DNA from: Panopea generosa | Lineage: Eukaryota; Mollusca; Bivalvia; Adapedonta; Hiatellidae | Direction of reading: 5' to 3' | NCBI GenBank assembly: GCA_029582155.1 | Contig: CM055905.1 | Span: forward strand, 66,744,356 to 66,808,355 | DNA length: 64,000 nt | Shown here: in pieces, positions 10,794-21,338 of the stretch | Layout: the number at the start of each line of letters is the position of its first letter | Numbering within the stretch: position 1 is the first letter of the stretch | Notes under the pieces: generated by a model | The model's database searches: none | Told to the model about the DNA's origin: nothing | What the model saw: only the letters and a program-made list of their open reading frames with translations | Translations under genes and position numbers: made by a program

Positions 10794-13700
10794 GCAATGA
10801 ATCAATCAAACCCTTAAATGGAATTTTCAGAGTTATTTGAGCTATTTTGACTGTATTTTTGTGTATTTATTGTAGGGTATTCTCCCACCCCAGTCGCCCT
10901 TCCATTCCGGATGACCCAATGGCGAGGGCTATATTCATGACGGCCGAGGCCAACAGAACCGCGGACGGCTACCTCACAGGAGGTGAGATGGCGGACATAT
11001 TTACCAAGTTTGATATGAATGGTGAGTCTCAAATATCTGCGATAAAACAAAGTTTAACATTAAAGGGAGTGTATCAGAATAAAATTTTACAAATGTCTTA
11101 CAAAAGAAAATATTTATCAAAATAGATTATATGCTCATTATCATTAATAAATAAAAATTCGAATAGCAGCGGGATGACCCCGACCCCAGCAGACCCATTA
11201 CGGTAATAAACGGGCAACCTTACGGAAGCTCAAAAAAAATCCGAATAATTTCGTATGTCAAATTCACCAAAACGTCACAAAATAGTTGCGTAATTGGAGT
11301 AGTAAATTAAAAAATTGACATCATTTAAATACTTCTTGACGACCTTCGCATCGTCATTCTGAATCTTTCTAAAACGTGTACGTGTAAACCTGCTAAAAGG
11401 ATCAAATTGAAATCAAATTAAATCACGTTACTCATTTAATACTTCACAGAATGTGTCGTCATTTTAAGCGGGAAATCTATTTTAGTCTAACCTAGGCGCG
11501 TAGCCAAAGTTAGGAAAGTCCTCTTCAATATACAATGTAGTAATAGTTATATTTTAAAAATCTGATATATTCTCTTTAATGCATTCAGTTTCGCTGTAAT
11601 GTGTTTACAATGTTAGCAACAATGCATAATTAAATAAATATTGGGTCAAAGCGCTAATTTTAGCGGCAGACCAGAGTTAATACAATAAAGGTGTTTAATC
11701 ATGAACTTTACCCTACCCAGGGCGTAGCCGAAAACTTAGTGATGTGTATCCCGAGTACTAATGGCAGCACGAGCGGATGAGAGCACGAATGGAGGACATA
11801 ACACTTTTCTATTAAAGGGGTTTGGGAGATGTGCCCTGTGAACGTTTTGAAAAAAAAATGGTGCGATTTGGTGGCGGCTGCTTATATCTGAATTGCTATA
11901 TTGCTTTCAACAATTTGTGACTTTATTCGGAGAAATTTATTATTTTCATCCCAGTGACAATAATTAATGCACACTATCCTAAAATGATAAGTTAACAAGG
12001 GTGTCCAATGTCAATTTTGACGTCAGTGTTGTGCACACACTCTACATTGCAGACTAAAATTTGGTGGTCACAACTCTACATTCAAACAAATTATAGGCAT
12101 CAAAACTCTACATTTAATCTGAATAAAACTTTATCTAAACAATTGCATAAGGTCTTGTTTCCTTGTAACATCAATATATTATATATAAATGAACAAAGTA
12201 ATTCCGCTAATTTACGACTTTTTGTGACAAAAAAAATTAATGGATAAAGGGAAACAACCTCGCTAGGAAAAAATGCGTGACAATCAACAGTGGCATGCTT
12301 CTCTCCCTTTGACTAAGTCGTATTAAAGTTTAAAAAATATACCAAAGCATAAACAAAGGCGCTTAACATCATGCATACTTTGTAAATTAATAAGTAATAA
12401 TGTATTGATTTAAACATTACCATACGAACTTATTTACAATTGTGTATGTAAACACTTCATGTATATTATCACTTGCCATTTATCCATAAATATATATATT
12501 GTTTGTAATTTAAATAAAAATACATGGGCCATGTTTGACTTAACGAAACATCACCGTTAATTTTCTGTTCAGTAAATGATGAAAAGTTTATTGCCTCACA
12601 CTTCACATTCTAAGATAATGAATGATGATTCCGTCCTTGTATTTTATTTAATTTATGAGAAATTCGTTAATACATTCCGTTATATTCGTCAATGTTTTAG
12701 CATAACCTGATACTGGCCAATGAGTTATTGAACAGAATATCATATTCATAATATATTATGTTTGATATAAATGTGCAATTTTGCTGCTTAGATAAAAAAG
12801 ATACCAACGATATAGGTGAGGACTCTTAATAAACAAATAAAACTATACAATCAAACCTGTCTTAAGCAGTCATTCAAGGGAATTACCAAAAGCGAACTTT
12901 AAAAACAGGTTGTTGATAAATAAAGATTAATTTGCTCTGAAAGGATAGACATGGGGAATAATTAATGTGGCTGCTTAAGACAAGTGGCAGCCTAATAGAG
13001 GTGACTGCTTACACAAGTTTGACTGTATTAACATGCTAAACGTGTTTTTTTCACTATGGAAACAGATGAGCAGACTTACTATTTTTAATTTTTTTATTAG
13101 TCAAGGCTTACTTGCAACATTGACGTTTAAGCTCGGGTCCTGGGCTTCAACTCGGCTACGCGTCTAATTAATATCCGCCCCCCTCAGCCGCCAGTATAAG
13201 TTTTGCTAGAATATACAGTCAAACCTGTCTTAAGCAGCCAGTCCATGGAAGGAGCATGAAGCGGTATTTTAAGACATGTTATTGCTTAATACATGTTTTT
13301 CTTCTCTGAAAGCATATACAGGTAAAGAGCTGATGTGCTGTTAGTTACCAGCAAGCAGTAGTTTCCCTTGACGAAGTGTGCTGCCCTACGTTGTCCCATA
13401 CTGTGGAGGTGTTGGTCTAGCAAGGGTCATGTATGTTTTGGCCTTCGTTTCCTATGGACAGCTAGACAGGCGTCTCCTGATGAATTCCTGGCTGTTTTAG
13501 GCTTTCTTTCTAGTTGACTCGACATATTGCTTTCAGGAGAAGTTGTTCGAGAGCGTTGTCCCCAGTTATAATCCTGTCTTGGCTGCAGCTAGGTTGTGCC
13601 CATGGATTAGGTAATTTGCAAGAAAACAAAATTCTTTGTTCTATTGCAGACGATAGTCAAATTGACGAAGTTGAATTCATCGCCCATTGGACGCTGTTGA

Positions 13701-14726
13701 AGCTGGGAGATATGGAACACGCCGTGACCCTGTTCCACAGGGCTGACACCGACAAGGACGGACAAATATCACGTGACCCAGACTTCACGAGGCTTTTCTT
13801 CTACTTCGACAGAAACGGTGTGTTTAAATAATCGATAAGTGTGGTGTTGACATTTTTCAGAATTTCTCTATATGCTGAAGCCCAGAGGGAAAACGTTTTA
13901 CCTGTAAATATCTAGTCTGTTTCTTTAGATGTTTTAAAATACGTGCGTCCTACGATACAGACAACCAATCTTGATCGTCTATAATGTTTGCTGTTAAAAA
14001 TGCAAGCGCTGAAAGTTATAAAGACCAATTAGACCTATGGTGCGTTCGGTTCGGTTAAAAGTTTGATAACGTAAGCTAACATTTTTTCCTGGACACTGGT
14101 TCAACCTCATGTTAGCACGAAGTACGCGATAATTTTAGGAAACCAGGCATTAAACGTGTTTGCTGTTTAACGGTGCTGAACGCAGCCCAGGGCTCAGCGC
14201 GGTTAAACATGTTCACTCTGTTTATAAACTCAAACAGTGACCAAACGAACGAAAAGTAAACGAAAATCGGCGCTGTCCCGCAATTTCTCATTAAGCCACG
14301 TGATTAAACACACAAGCAAACAGCGGAATGCAGTCCTGGTTTCCGTCTCATATCCTGGTTCTCAGACCCAAAATGCTCTCGGCTTTCGCATCTTATATTA
14401 TATGAGCCCGTTGACCAGTCTGTTTCTAAAGGCTTGTCAATTATGATAGAAAGACGCAGTCAGAAAAGAGAAACTTACATTTTATTGTTTGTTGACATCG
14501 TCAGTGCCAAACTATCATTAGGTTTCGAAATAAAATGAATACGTTTTTTAAACCTAAACTATCATAAGAAAAGTAGGGGTCATGGTTTCATTAAAGATAT
14601 TTCTTGTATATATTTGTGTTATTCGTCGGACTTGACATTTTTATTAAATGTATTCTTTATTTTACAGGTGATCACAAAATATCGGAAGCAGAGTTTATAA
14701 CTGTTTGGTTTAGCCTGTCCTCGTAA
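9106..14726 (+). CDS. Secreted EF-hand calcium-binding protein, gene 2 (complete, four exons)
   Basis: Exons 9106-9155, 10876-11021, 13650-13817 and 14668-14726 join in phases 2, 1, 1 to give 140 residues and a TAA stop. Exon 1 is a signal peptide (MMLKVLLAAFCLVSIYG; the second Met at 9109 could also start). Exon 2 begins the mature chain with HPSRPSIPDDPMARA and an NRT glycosylation sequon. EF-hand loops: DMNDDSQIDEVE (canonical, split by intron 2), DTDKDGQISRDP (Pro at position 12, Asp at 13, probably weak or altered) and DRNGDHKISEAE (canonical, split by intron 3). The chain ends in FSLSS, like gene 1 (FKLSS). Exon 3 is 168 nt in both genes, so they are tandem duplicates. A 5' untranslated exon boundary may lie at 9094 (ttatttccag). 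The protein probably acts extracellularly in Ca2+ binding. A biomineralisation role is only a guess. Confidence 0.88.
9505..9562 (-). other. tRNA-like fragment with Pol III A/B boxes
   Basis: On the minus strand 'gttaactcaatcggtagtca' resembles an A box and 'cccgggttcgatttcc' a B box, about 30 nt apart. No paired acceptor stem is evident, so this is a SINE head or tRNA relic rather than a tRNA gene. It lies in intron 1 of EF-hand gene 2. Confidence 0.45.
9805..10125. repeat. (GTGA)n tetranucleotide microsatellite
   Basis: About 80 tandem GTGA/GAGT units, pure from about 9957 to 10077, in intron 1 of EF-hand gene 2. Confidence 0.97.
10486..10797 (+). mobile_element. tRNA-derived SINE, family 1, full-length
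   Basis: The head has an A box (ggttagctcggtcgttag) and a B box (gtgagttcgagtccccgctc). The body has 'gggaaagttatcagtaactt', 'gtgctcgagtactgg' and 'caggaaacagtggtt'. The tail is (AATC)n at about 10758-10797. It sits in intron 1 of EF-hand gene 2, 80 bp before exon 2. Confidence 0.88.
11130..12564. other. Intron 2 of EF-hand gene 2, 5' part: no gene, old repeats
   Basis: No exon seen. Words such as 'ggcgcgtagcc' (11495) and 'gggcgtagccg' (11720), and 'tcggctacgcg' at 13154, recall the ends of the cgtagc-terminated element at 43494. They probably mark decayed copies. Confidence 0.4.
12565..12835. repeat. Dispersed repeat R330, copy 1
   Basis: Shares ordered blocks with 37920-38265 and 47955-48292: 'ttctgttcagtaaat', 'gaagataatgaatga'-type words, 'agcataacctgatactg', 'ttgatataaatgtgc' and 'gatataggtg'. 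All three copies lie in introns just upstream of EF-hand exons. Confidence 0.7.
12844..13028. mobile_element. MITE-like element, family B
   Basis: Left end 'tatacaatcaaacctgtctt' and right end 'cttacacaagtttgactgta' are imperfect inverted repeats of about 27 bp, enclosing about 130 bp. A second, partial copy starts at 13211 (atatacagtcaaacctgtct). Confidence 0.75.
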
Positions 14727-14781
14727 TTCTTCCAGCAGACGACTCCGTCAAAACACTGAAATTATTGATGTGGTCTTAATT

Positions 14782-14787
14782 AATAAA
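14782..14787 (+). terminator. Polyadenylation signal of EF-hand gene 2
   Basis: AATAAA lies 56 nt after the TAA stop at 14724-14726, a normal position for a short 3' UTR. Confidence 0.65.
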
Positions 14788-15029
14788 CATTTGTTAGAAA
14801 CAGAATTCATTATAGAAAATGCACCGTTAAATGTTTATAAGCGTTCGTTTTCTCCATCTTTAAAATGACGCGTTTAAATGGTTTACTATTCTGGATGATA
14901 TTTTGGTATCGAACATCGGTTTTACGAAACATAGATCGCGCTTCGAGTAGTGTTCAGTTTATGCTTATTTATTTTAAAACTCGTACAAATAACGCTCGAA
15001 TTCTTCCTGAACTAAGCATAAGAATTAAA

Positions 15030-15130
15030 CTGTCTTGCTCAAGGACACCACACCTAGCCGTAACGGGAATCGAACTAATGACCCTCCGGTCATGGTGCCG
15101 AAGCTCAACCACTGGACCATGCGCTCCACG
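15030..15130 (-). mobile_element. tRNA-derived SINE, family 3
   Basis: The minus-strand head reads 'gtggagcgcatggtccagtg' followed by 'gagggtcattagttcgattc' (B box). The body has 'ggtgtccttgagcaagaca'. The head matches the plus-strand copy at 34668. Confidence 0.75.
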
Positions 15131-16154
15131 CTTCGGGTATTGCCGGTATAACATCGTTAATACACAATACGTTTTAACAATACACATTGCAGGTAAATCT
15201 GAAGTGACAGCGGTAGCGGCGACACCCATCCAGGTACTAACCCCTTTTGTCGCTGCTTAACTTCCGATTAAGTCGGTGCACTTCGATCATGTCGCTATAA
15301 AAGCTAGCTCTAAAGAGAGACTGTTATAAGTGACATATGTACATGCACTGCACTCCTCCTCTCTTTAACGTTTAGGGCGTGGCTTTGACCATCACCCAAG
15401 AAAAGACATATTGATGGAGACGCAGGATCGAAAGTTACTTCTGACACCGCTTAAGTGACGATGACCATTCCTCAAGCATTAACCACTTCCATGTATTTTG
15501 TTGCTTAACTTACGATACAGACGGCGCCCTTTAACCATGACGCTATCAAATCTAGCTCCGAATCGAGGCTGTTGCGAGCGACCTTCAACCCTAAAAGTGA
15601 GTGTAATCGATCGCGTATTAAGTTATTCGGAGATATGGATATCCCTCCCCTAGTCTGTCCCTCCCTTAGTCTCTACAACGAAGCAAGCTCTCCCGTTTGG
15701 GTCCGTTAAATAGCAGCACATCTGAGCACTTTGATTGGTCATTTACTTCAGGGAAAGTTTGAAAGACGTCATAATTATAGTTAGCTAGCAAACAATTGCT
15801 AGGAATTGTGAGACATACATTTAAATCCAGAAGTTAATCAGTGTTTGAGAAAAGCACTGAATAGATCCGGATGACTACTATTTTCTGGAACAGCTGTACT
15901 TCGTTTTATCAACATCCGTTGATCTATTTTAAGAAATCATCGAAATGCCACTTGGGTTTGCCAACTCTCTAATCTTGACATCGTATAAATATATGTATTC
16001 AAAAACATTTGTATTTTTGGCTGCACTAATGTTACGTTATACCCTTGCTTTCGTAAATAGATATATTTTATAACCATATCATACCCGAAAGGGTTAGTCA
16101 GTTACAACATCAGTCTATCAACATTTGTTGACTTTTTCCTAAATAGAAACAAAA
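15131..16154. other. Unassigned intergenic DNA (includes one MITE copy listed separately)
   Basis: I see no gene. Words near 15285-15300 and 15540-15560 (cgctat..aaagctagctc / cgctatcaaatctagctccg) suggest an old local duplication of about 200 bp. Confidence 0.4.
15687..15845 (+). mobile_element. MITE-like element, family A, 3'-diverged copy
   Basis: 'gctctcccgtttgggtccgt' is the left terminus. Then come 'gagcactttgattggtcatt' (CCAAT complement), 'gaaagacgtcata' (CRE-like) and 'caattgctaggaattgtgag'. The right terminus is not clear. Confidence 0.65.
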
Positions 16155-17275
16155 CTAAAGAGTTTTTTGTTGTTTATCTTTCTTGCACTCGTGGTTTTGT
16201 TGTTTAGACTTTTAACCATCGTGGTTTTGCTGTTTAAACTTTTCACCATTGTGGTTTAGTTTAGACTTTTCACCATCGTGGTTTAGTTTAGACTTTTCAT
16301 CATCTTGAATTGTTGTTTAGACTTTTCACAATCGTCGTTTTGTTGTTTAGGCTTTTCACAGTCGAAGTTTTATTGTTTAGGCTTTTCACATCGTGGTTTA
16401 GTTTAGACTTTTCTCTATCGTCGTTTTGTTGTTTAGGCTTTTCACCATCGTGTTTGTTTTGTTTAGACTTTTAACGACCGCAGTTTTGTTGTTCAGGCTT
16501 TTTACCATCGTGATTTTGTTGTTTAGAATTTTCACGACCGCAGTTTTGTTGTTCAGGCTTTTCACCATCGTGGTTTTGTTGTTCAGGCTTGTCATCATCG
16601 TGGTTTTGTTGTATTGGCTTTTCACCATCGTGGTTTTGTTGTTTGGGCTTTTCACCATCGTCGTTTTGTTGTTTAGGCTTTTCACCATCGTGGTTTTGTT
16701 GTTAAGGCTTTTCACCATCGTGGTTTTGTTGTTTGGGCTTTTCACAATCGTGGTTTTGTTGTTTAGGTTTTTCACCATCGTGGTTTTGTTGTTTTGGCTT
16801 TTCACCATCGTCGTTTTGTTGTTTTGGCTTTTCACCATCGTGTTTGTTTTGTTTAGACTATTCACGACCGCAGTTTTGTTGTTCAGGCTTTTTACCATCG
16901 TGATTTTGTTGTTTAGAATTTTCACGACCGCAGTTTTGTTGTTCAGGCTTTTCACCATCGTGGTTTTGTTGTTCAGGCTTTTCATCATCGTGGTTTTGTT
17001 GTATTGGCTTTTCACCATCGTGGTTTTGTTGTTTGGGCTTTTCACCATCGTCGTTTTGTTGTTTAGGCTTTTTACCATGATCGTGATTTTGTTGTTTAGA
17101 CTTTTCGCCATCGCGGTTTTGTTGTTTTGGCTTTTCACTATCGTCGATTTTCTTGATGAGGGTTTTCGGTATCGTGACGTTGTATTTTAGACTCTTTACC
17201 ATCGTCGTTTTGTTGTTCATGCTTTTCACCATTGTGTTTTTGTTGCTTAGGCTTTTCACCATTGTGGTTTTTGAC
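16155..17275. repeat. Minisatellite, 30-bp unit, about 37 copies, with a 390-bp higher-order period
   Basis: Unit words are 'gtttaggcttttcaccatcg' and 'tggttttgtt'. A 13-unit block recurs with 390-bp spacing: 'ccatcgtgtttgttttgttt' at 16444 and again at 16834, followed by the same series of variants. Since 30 is divisible by three, frames on both strands stay open for about 250 codons (16426-17190 plus, 16398-17138 minus). I treat these as non-coding. Confidence 0.93.
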
Positions 17276-17589
17276 ACATGCTTTGTGTAATAGCGTAAAT
17301 TCGGATAGTGAACATGATTGCAATTTTAACGAATTATTTTATTCTCGAGGGAAAGACGCCTATACTTAATCATGCTAGTGGAATAAGGTTTTACCAAATC
17401 GAAAAAAATTGAACTTACACATTTAGTTAAATCTTCAACAAGTAATGAATGTGTTAATGCGGAATTAGAACGCTATCATTTGTATATCAACAATAAAAAA
17501 TTATTGGAGAATATACAAACTAAAAACTTATTTATATGAGTATTGACCTGTCAATAGTTAGTGCAATTACGTGTGATGGACGCATATGT

Positions 17590-17682
17590 ATATGTGTGTA
17601 TTTACATATGTGAATGTGTATGTACGTGTGTGTATGTATGTGCGTGTGTATGTATGTTAATATGTGCATATATGTATGTGCT

Positions 17683-17740
<58 letters not shown>

Positions 17741-17895
17741 CGCGCGCGCGCGTGCGTGGTGCGTGAGTGCGCGCGTGTGTGTGTGTGCGTGAGTGTATAT
17801 GTATGTACGTGTATGTATATCTGTATGTGCATGTGTCTATGTCCGTGTGTGTGTATGTGTATGTGTTCATGCATATGTGTGTGTGTGTGTATATG
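17590..17895. repeat. (GT)n-rich microsatellite
   Basis: A TG-rich tract of about 300 bp, pure from about 17687 to 17740, with a (GC)n core near 17741-17755. Alternating purine-pyrimidine DNA like this can adopt Z-DNA. Confidence 0.95.
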
Positions 17896-18397
17896 AAATA
17901 CGTGCATGTTAGATATTCATCTTGGCATGTGTTATTTGAACATTGTAATTTGATTAAAAATTTAGTACCCTTTTCTTATTTCTAATATTTCGAAGCTGTT
18001 ATAAGAGCTCCGATATCTCGCAAATATCACAAGCTTTTATAAAAGGGCCGGCATGTTTATTTATTCACCAGCTGTTGTTACGAGATACGTTACCGTCATA
18101 ACAATGTAACCTAACAATTAAGCCATATTCTTTGTCAAACGTATTGCACAGATACATAATAGATATTACAACAACAATGTTAAGTTGCCATGTACTGGTA
18201 CAAAAACTGTAAAACACAGACATATTGATTTTAATCTGCATTTCTAATGAATGTTATGCTAATTTATAAAGTTTTATTTAGTTTCTAGAGGATGTCATCC
18301 GGGAATGTTACCGTTACCGGCATCGATTTTAAGAGTGGTTTGATATTGTTTTCTTATGTATAGATTTGATGACATTTCTATGTGTTTATACTTAAAC
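17896..18397. other. Unassigned intergenic DNA
   Basis: Nothing gene-like was recognised on either strand. Confidence 0.4.
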
Positions 18398-18521
18398 ATG
18401 AAATGGTTAGTAGCTTAGAATGTCAGCTGTATTTTGGCGAGTAAATTCGAGCTTATTGCGAGCATATATTTCTTTTCATCTCCAGCCAAAATACAGATGA
18501 CATTCTAAGCTACTTACCATG
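18398..18521. repeat. Fold-back element with ~38-bp arms
   Basis: Arms 18398-18438 (catg...tagcttagaatgtcagctgt...) and 18485-18521 (agccaaaatacagatgacat...taccatg) pair almost completely around a ~46-nt spacer. It is MITE-like. A transcript would fold into a long hairpin. Confidence 0.8.
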
Positions 18522-18845
18522 TAATTTATTTATCATGAAACACATTGAATCTCACCACTTTTCGTTTAAAAGGTGAAAATAAATTTATATTCTGTCATTG
18601 CAAAAAATACGGCAGCTCGCGGATTAATTATAAATACAAAATCGCGTGTTGTCTAATCACCTACAGCAAAGAAATAGTTCGATAATCGAACCAAATATTA
18701 CAGTGGAATTAGCTTTGCCGTGTTTATTTAAAGTTTTTAACCTGAAAAATATGTGTTATCCTAATTATCTTATCACAAAATTTCCTTGCGAATGCAGCAA
18801 TAACTCAAGATGAGTGGGGGAAAGTAGATCTGGCTACTAGCATAA

Positions 18846-19165
18846 TACAACTAGGGCAATATTATGCTAGTACATGTAGCAGTCAGCTATATTATGCTAG
18901 TACATGTAGAAGTCAGCTATATTATGCTTGTGCATGTGGCAGTCAGCTGAATAATGCTAGTACATGTGGCAGTCAGCTGTATTATGCTAGTACATGTGGC
19001 ATTTAGCTGTATTATGCTAGTATATGTGGCAGTCAGCTATATTATGCCAGTACATGTGGCAGTCAGCTATATTATGGTAGTACATGTAACAGTCAGCTAT
19101 ATTATGCTAGTTCATGTAGCTGTCTGCTATATTATGCTAGTACATGTAGCAATCAGCTATATTAT
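18846..19165. repeat. Minisatellite, 30-bp unit, about 10 copies
   Basis: Unit words are 'attatgctagtacatgtggc' and 'agtcagctat'. It gives a spurious 111-residue frame of 10-residue repeats on the plus strand. Confidence 0.93.
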
Positions 19166-19344
19166 TTTAGTAAACATAAAATTGTATGTTAAAACAATTT
19201 TGTACTATTTTGTTGTCATAATTTCACAGACAACATTCCGAATTATGTTTGGAAAGTGCTGTTTTACATTGTATACATTGATAATATAATTAAAACTAAA
19301 ACATGTGCATAGTTGTATACATATATATATATATATATATATAG

Positions 19345-19350
19345 TTTATT
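19345..19350 (-). terminator. Candidate polyadenylation signal of GNAT gene 1
   Basis: AATAAA on the minus strand lies about 68 nt after the stop codon at 19418, next to a (TA)n run (19319-19343). Confidence 0.55.
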
Positions 19351-19417
19351 TCAAAATACTTTAACACAACCACCGTAACCGTCATTAATACGTAGTGTGA
19401 CGACTTTATAAAGATTT

Positions 19418-21128
19418 CTATATTCGCTTCCCAAACACAATCATTGATTTATGTTCCCCTGTATTCTTTATGACCACCTCCCCGTAAACTGTGTATTCCG
19501 AGTACATCTGTTCATACAAAATCTCAAAACCTTGCTTCTCGACAAACGATTTCAAAAAGTTAGGCGTACACTCTATTTTAACATGAACTGGAGATATTCC
19601 TAAATTTTTAAAGAAATTCAACAATGCGACAAATACTTTGCTCCCAAGTTTTCTGTTGCGATGTTTGTCTGAAACGGCTCCTTCTTCAAAACGAAAGGCT
19701 TCCGTAGTTCCAAAATGTGTGTAAAAGTTTGCATGGTCATCACAATAACGGAAAAAAGTCATCATTGTTTTAAATCTGGTGTCGTTATAAATATCCGGTG
19801 TAATTTTTATATCTGCCTTTTCTATTGATACGAGGAACACCGCCATGATATCGCCGCCGTTATTACTGATTACTGCCGCAGAAAGATTAAAGTTAAGTGT
19901 ATTGAGCATATTCTGTTCCCAGTCGTCGGGGAGAGTTTCAAATTGAAACGCTTTTGATACTGGCTCGTAGGGTATGAAATTTTCAATCATAAAGTCAATT
20001 ACCGCGTCGTATAAAGGCTCTGATATTAGTACAAGTGTGCCGTCTTGTATGTTTGCTTTGTCACGGATCTTTTCGAAAGCCTGAAATAGACATTGAACGA
20101 TAATCGTAACGTAACGTAAAACAATAATGGAAATGATACTTACGAAAACACCTATTTAATTAACTATTTTAATAGTTCTTGATAAGAAATATTTCTAGAT
20201 GCAAGAACGAATATATGGTGTACGTGAGTGTAATAGCATGCAGGAAAAATCAAGAAACCTTTGCGAATTCTCTTAATCTGGTAGCAACTGAAGAGAATGC
20301 AAGCCAAGATATCATTCACCAATAAAAATCTCAATACAATTTTACTAAGTACAATCCCAACAATTCTTCAATTGCAAAATTGTCGATAGCTCTTTTCTGA
20401 GTTTAAATGCCATAGGGTAGGGTAGGTAAGGTAGAGTAGGGTAGGGTAGGGTAGGGTAGGGTAGGGTATGCAGGTAAGGTAGAGTAGAGTAGGGTAGGGT
20501 AGGCTAGGGTAGGGTAGGGTAGGTAAGGTAGAGTAGGGTAGGGTAGGGTATGCATGTAAGGTAGAGTAAAGTAGGGTAGGGTAGGTTCAATCAAATAAAA
20601 AAAATGTGTTTTCAAAATAAAAAAAATAAGTCTCAGTCACGAAAGTTTGAGTGGAAGACAGATAGTACTCTTAACATATGTAAATTTTCTTTGAAATCGG
20701 GTGACATTTTCTTTACTAAAATTACCTGTATGTAATATACACATATATACACATATCTTTATCATTTAATACAACAATACATATAATGTAGATAAGAGTG
20801 ACACCAAACATGACATTTACTGAAAAAAATAAGAAACGCAGAGCGTATTTCGGAGGCAAATTATGCAAATTTGGTTAACGATATTTACAGGTTTAGAATA
20901 TACATGCAAAATATTCAGTTAATGAGGGTCCTTGTCGTAGTACTTGATAAAAGACCATTGTATCACTAAGCAAATTCACATTGCACAAACATATTCTAAC
21001 AGTAGAAAACAGCACTCACAGTCAAAATAAGCTTGCAGAGATTATAGTATGAATATATTACATTACATTACCTTATATTTCTGTTCTGTTGTCAGTGAGC
21101 TAAGACTCTGTGGATCAACGTCTGCCAT
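19418..21128 (-). CDS. GNAT-superfamily acetyltransferase-like protein, copy 1
   Basis: Two exons: 21072-21128 (MADVDPQSLSSLTTEQKYK) and 19418-20080, phase 0, with GTAATG donor and TATTTCAG acceptor, giving 239 residues. The C-terminal half contains the GNAT acetyl-CoA loop-like stretch HRNRKLGSKVF (residues about 159-169). It fits R-x-x-G in the family's R/Q-x-x-G-x-G/A, but has Lys where Gly/Ala is usual. A strand/helix segment (GISPVHVKIE) and a FVEKQGFEILYE segment follow, as expected for GNAT motif B. Length suits animal arylalkylamine N-acetyltransferase-like enzymes. The acceptor is unknown, and no membrane segment or signal peptide is seen, so it is probably cytosolic. It has two intact neighbours of the same family. 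The 991-bp intron carries a GGGTA array. Confidence 0.82.
20411..20587. repeat. (GGGTA)n pentanucleotide array with GTAGA variants
   Basis: The plus strand has runs of GGGTA interrupted by 'ggtaaggtagagta'. It sits in the intron of GNAT copy 1. Tandem GGG tracts could form G-quadruplexes on the strand that is template for GNAT transcription. Confidence 0.93.
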
Positions 21129-21182
21129 TGTAGTGCATGCAAGTGTAAGTGAAACAGCAAACAGACGGCTATTTAATATAAA
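21129..21182 (-). promoter_or_regulatory. Proximal promoter / 5' UTR of GNAT copy 1
   Basis: On the minus strand a TATA-like stretch (tttatattaaatag) lies about 40-55 nt before the ATG at 21128. The corresponding stretch of copy 2 is tttacatttaac, a weaker match. The MITE family A copy begins directly upstream. Confidence 0.45.
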
Positions 21183-21338
21183 TGGGTCCGTTAATTAGAA
21201 ATGTTGGGAAAGCCATGTTTGAGCACGTTGATAGGTCAGTGCTTCTACTGAAAGTTTGATGACATCACCGTTTAATAAGCGTCCAATTGCTATGAATTGT
21301 TGGGTAGGCATAGAATTCTCTGCTTTTTTATTGAATAT
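21183..21338 (+). mobile_element. MITE-like element, family A, at the promoter of GNAT copy 1
   Basis: Words 'gggtccgttaattag', 'gggaaagccatgtttgagca', 'gatgacatcacc' (decayed CRE) and 'ccaattgctatgaattgt' match the family in order. Its left end abuts the GNAT promoter region, 55 bp from the start codon. Confidence 0.75.

Noticed and set aside
16398-17190. Open frames of 246 and 254 codons on opposite strands
   Set aside because: They arise because a 30-bp repeat unit lacks stops in several frames. No start context, domain or codon-position bias was visible.
17561-17985. Cys/Val- and His/Thr-rich frames
   Set aside because: Translation of a (GT)n microsatellite on both strands.
20411-20587. 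Interstitial telomere
   Set aside because: The unit is GGGTA with many variants, not TTAGGG, and it is shared by duplicated GNAT introns.
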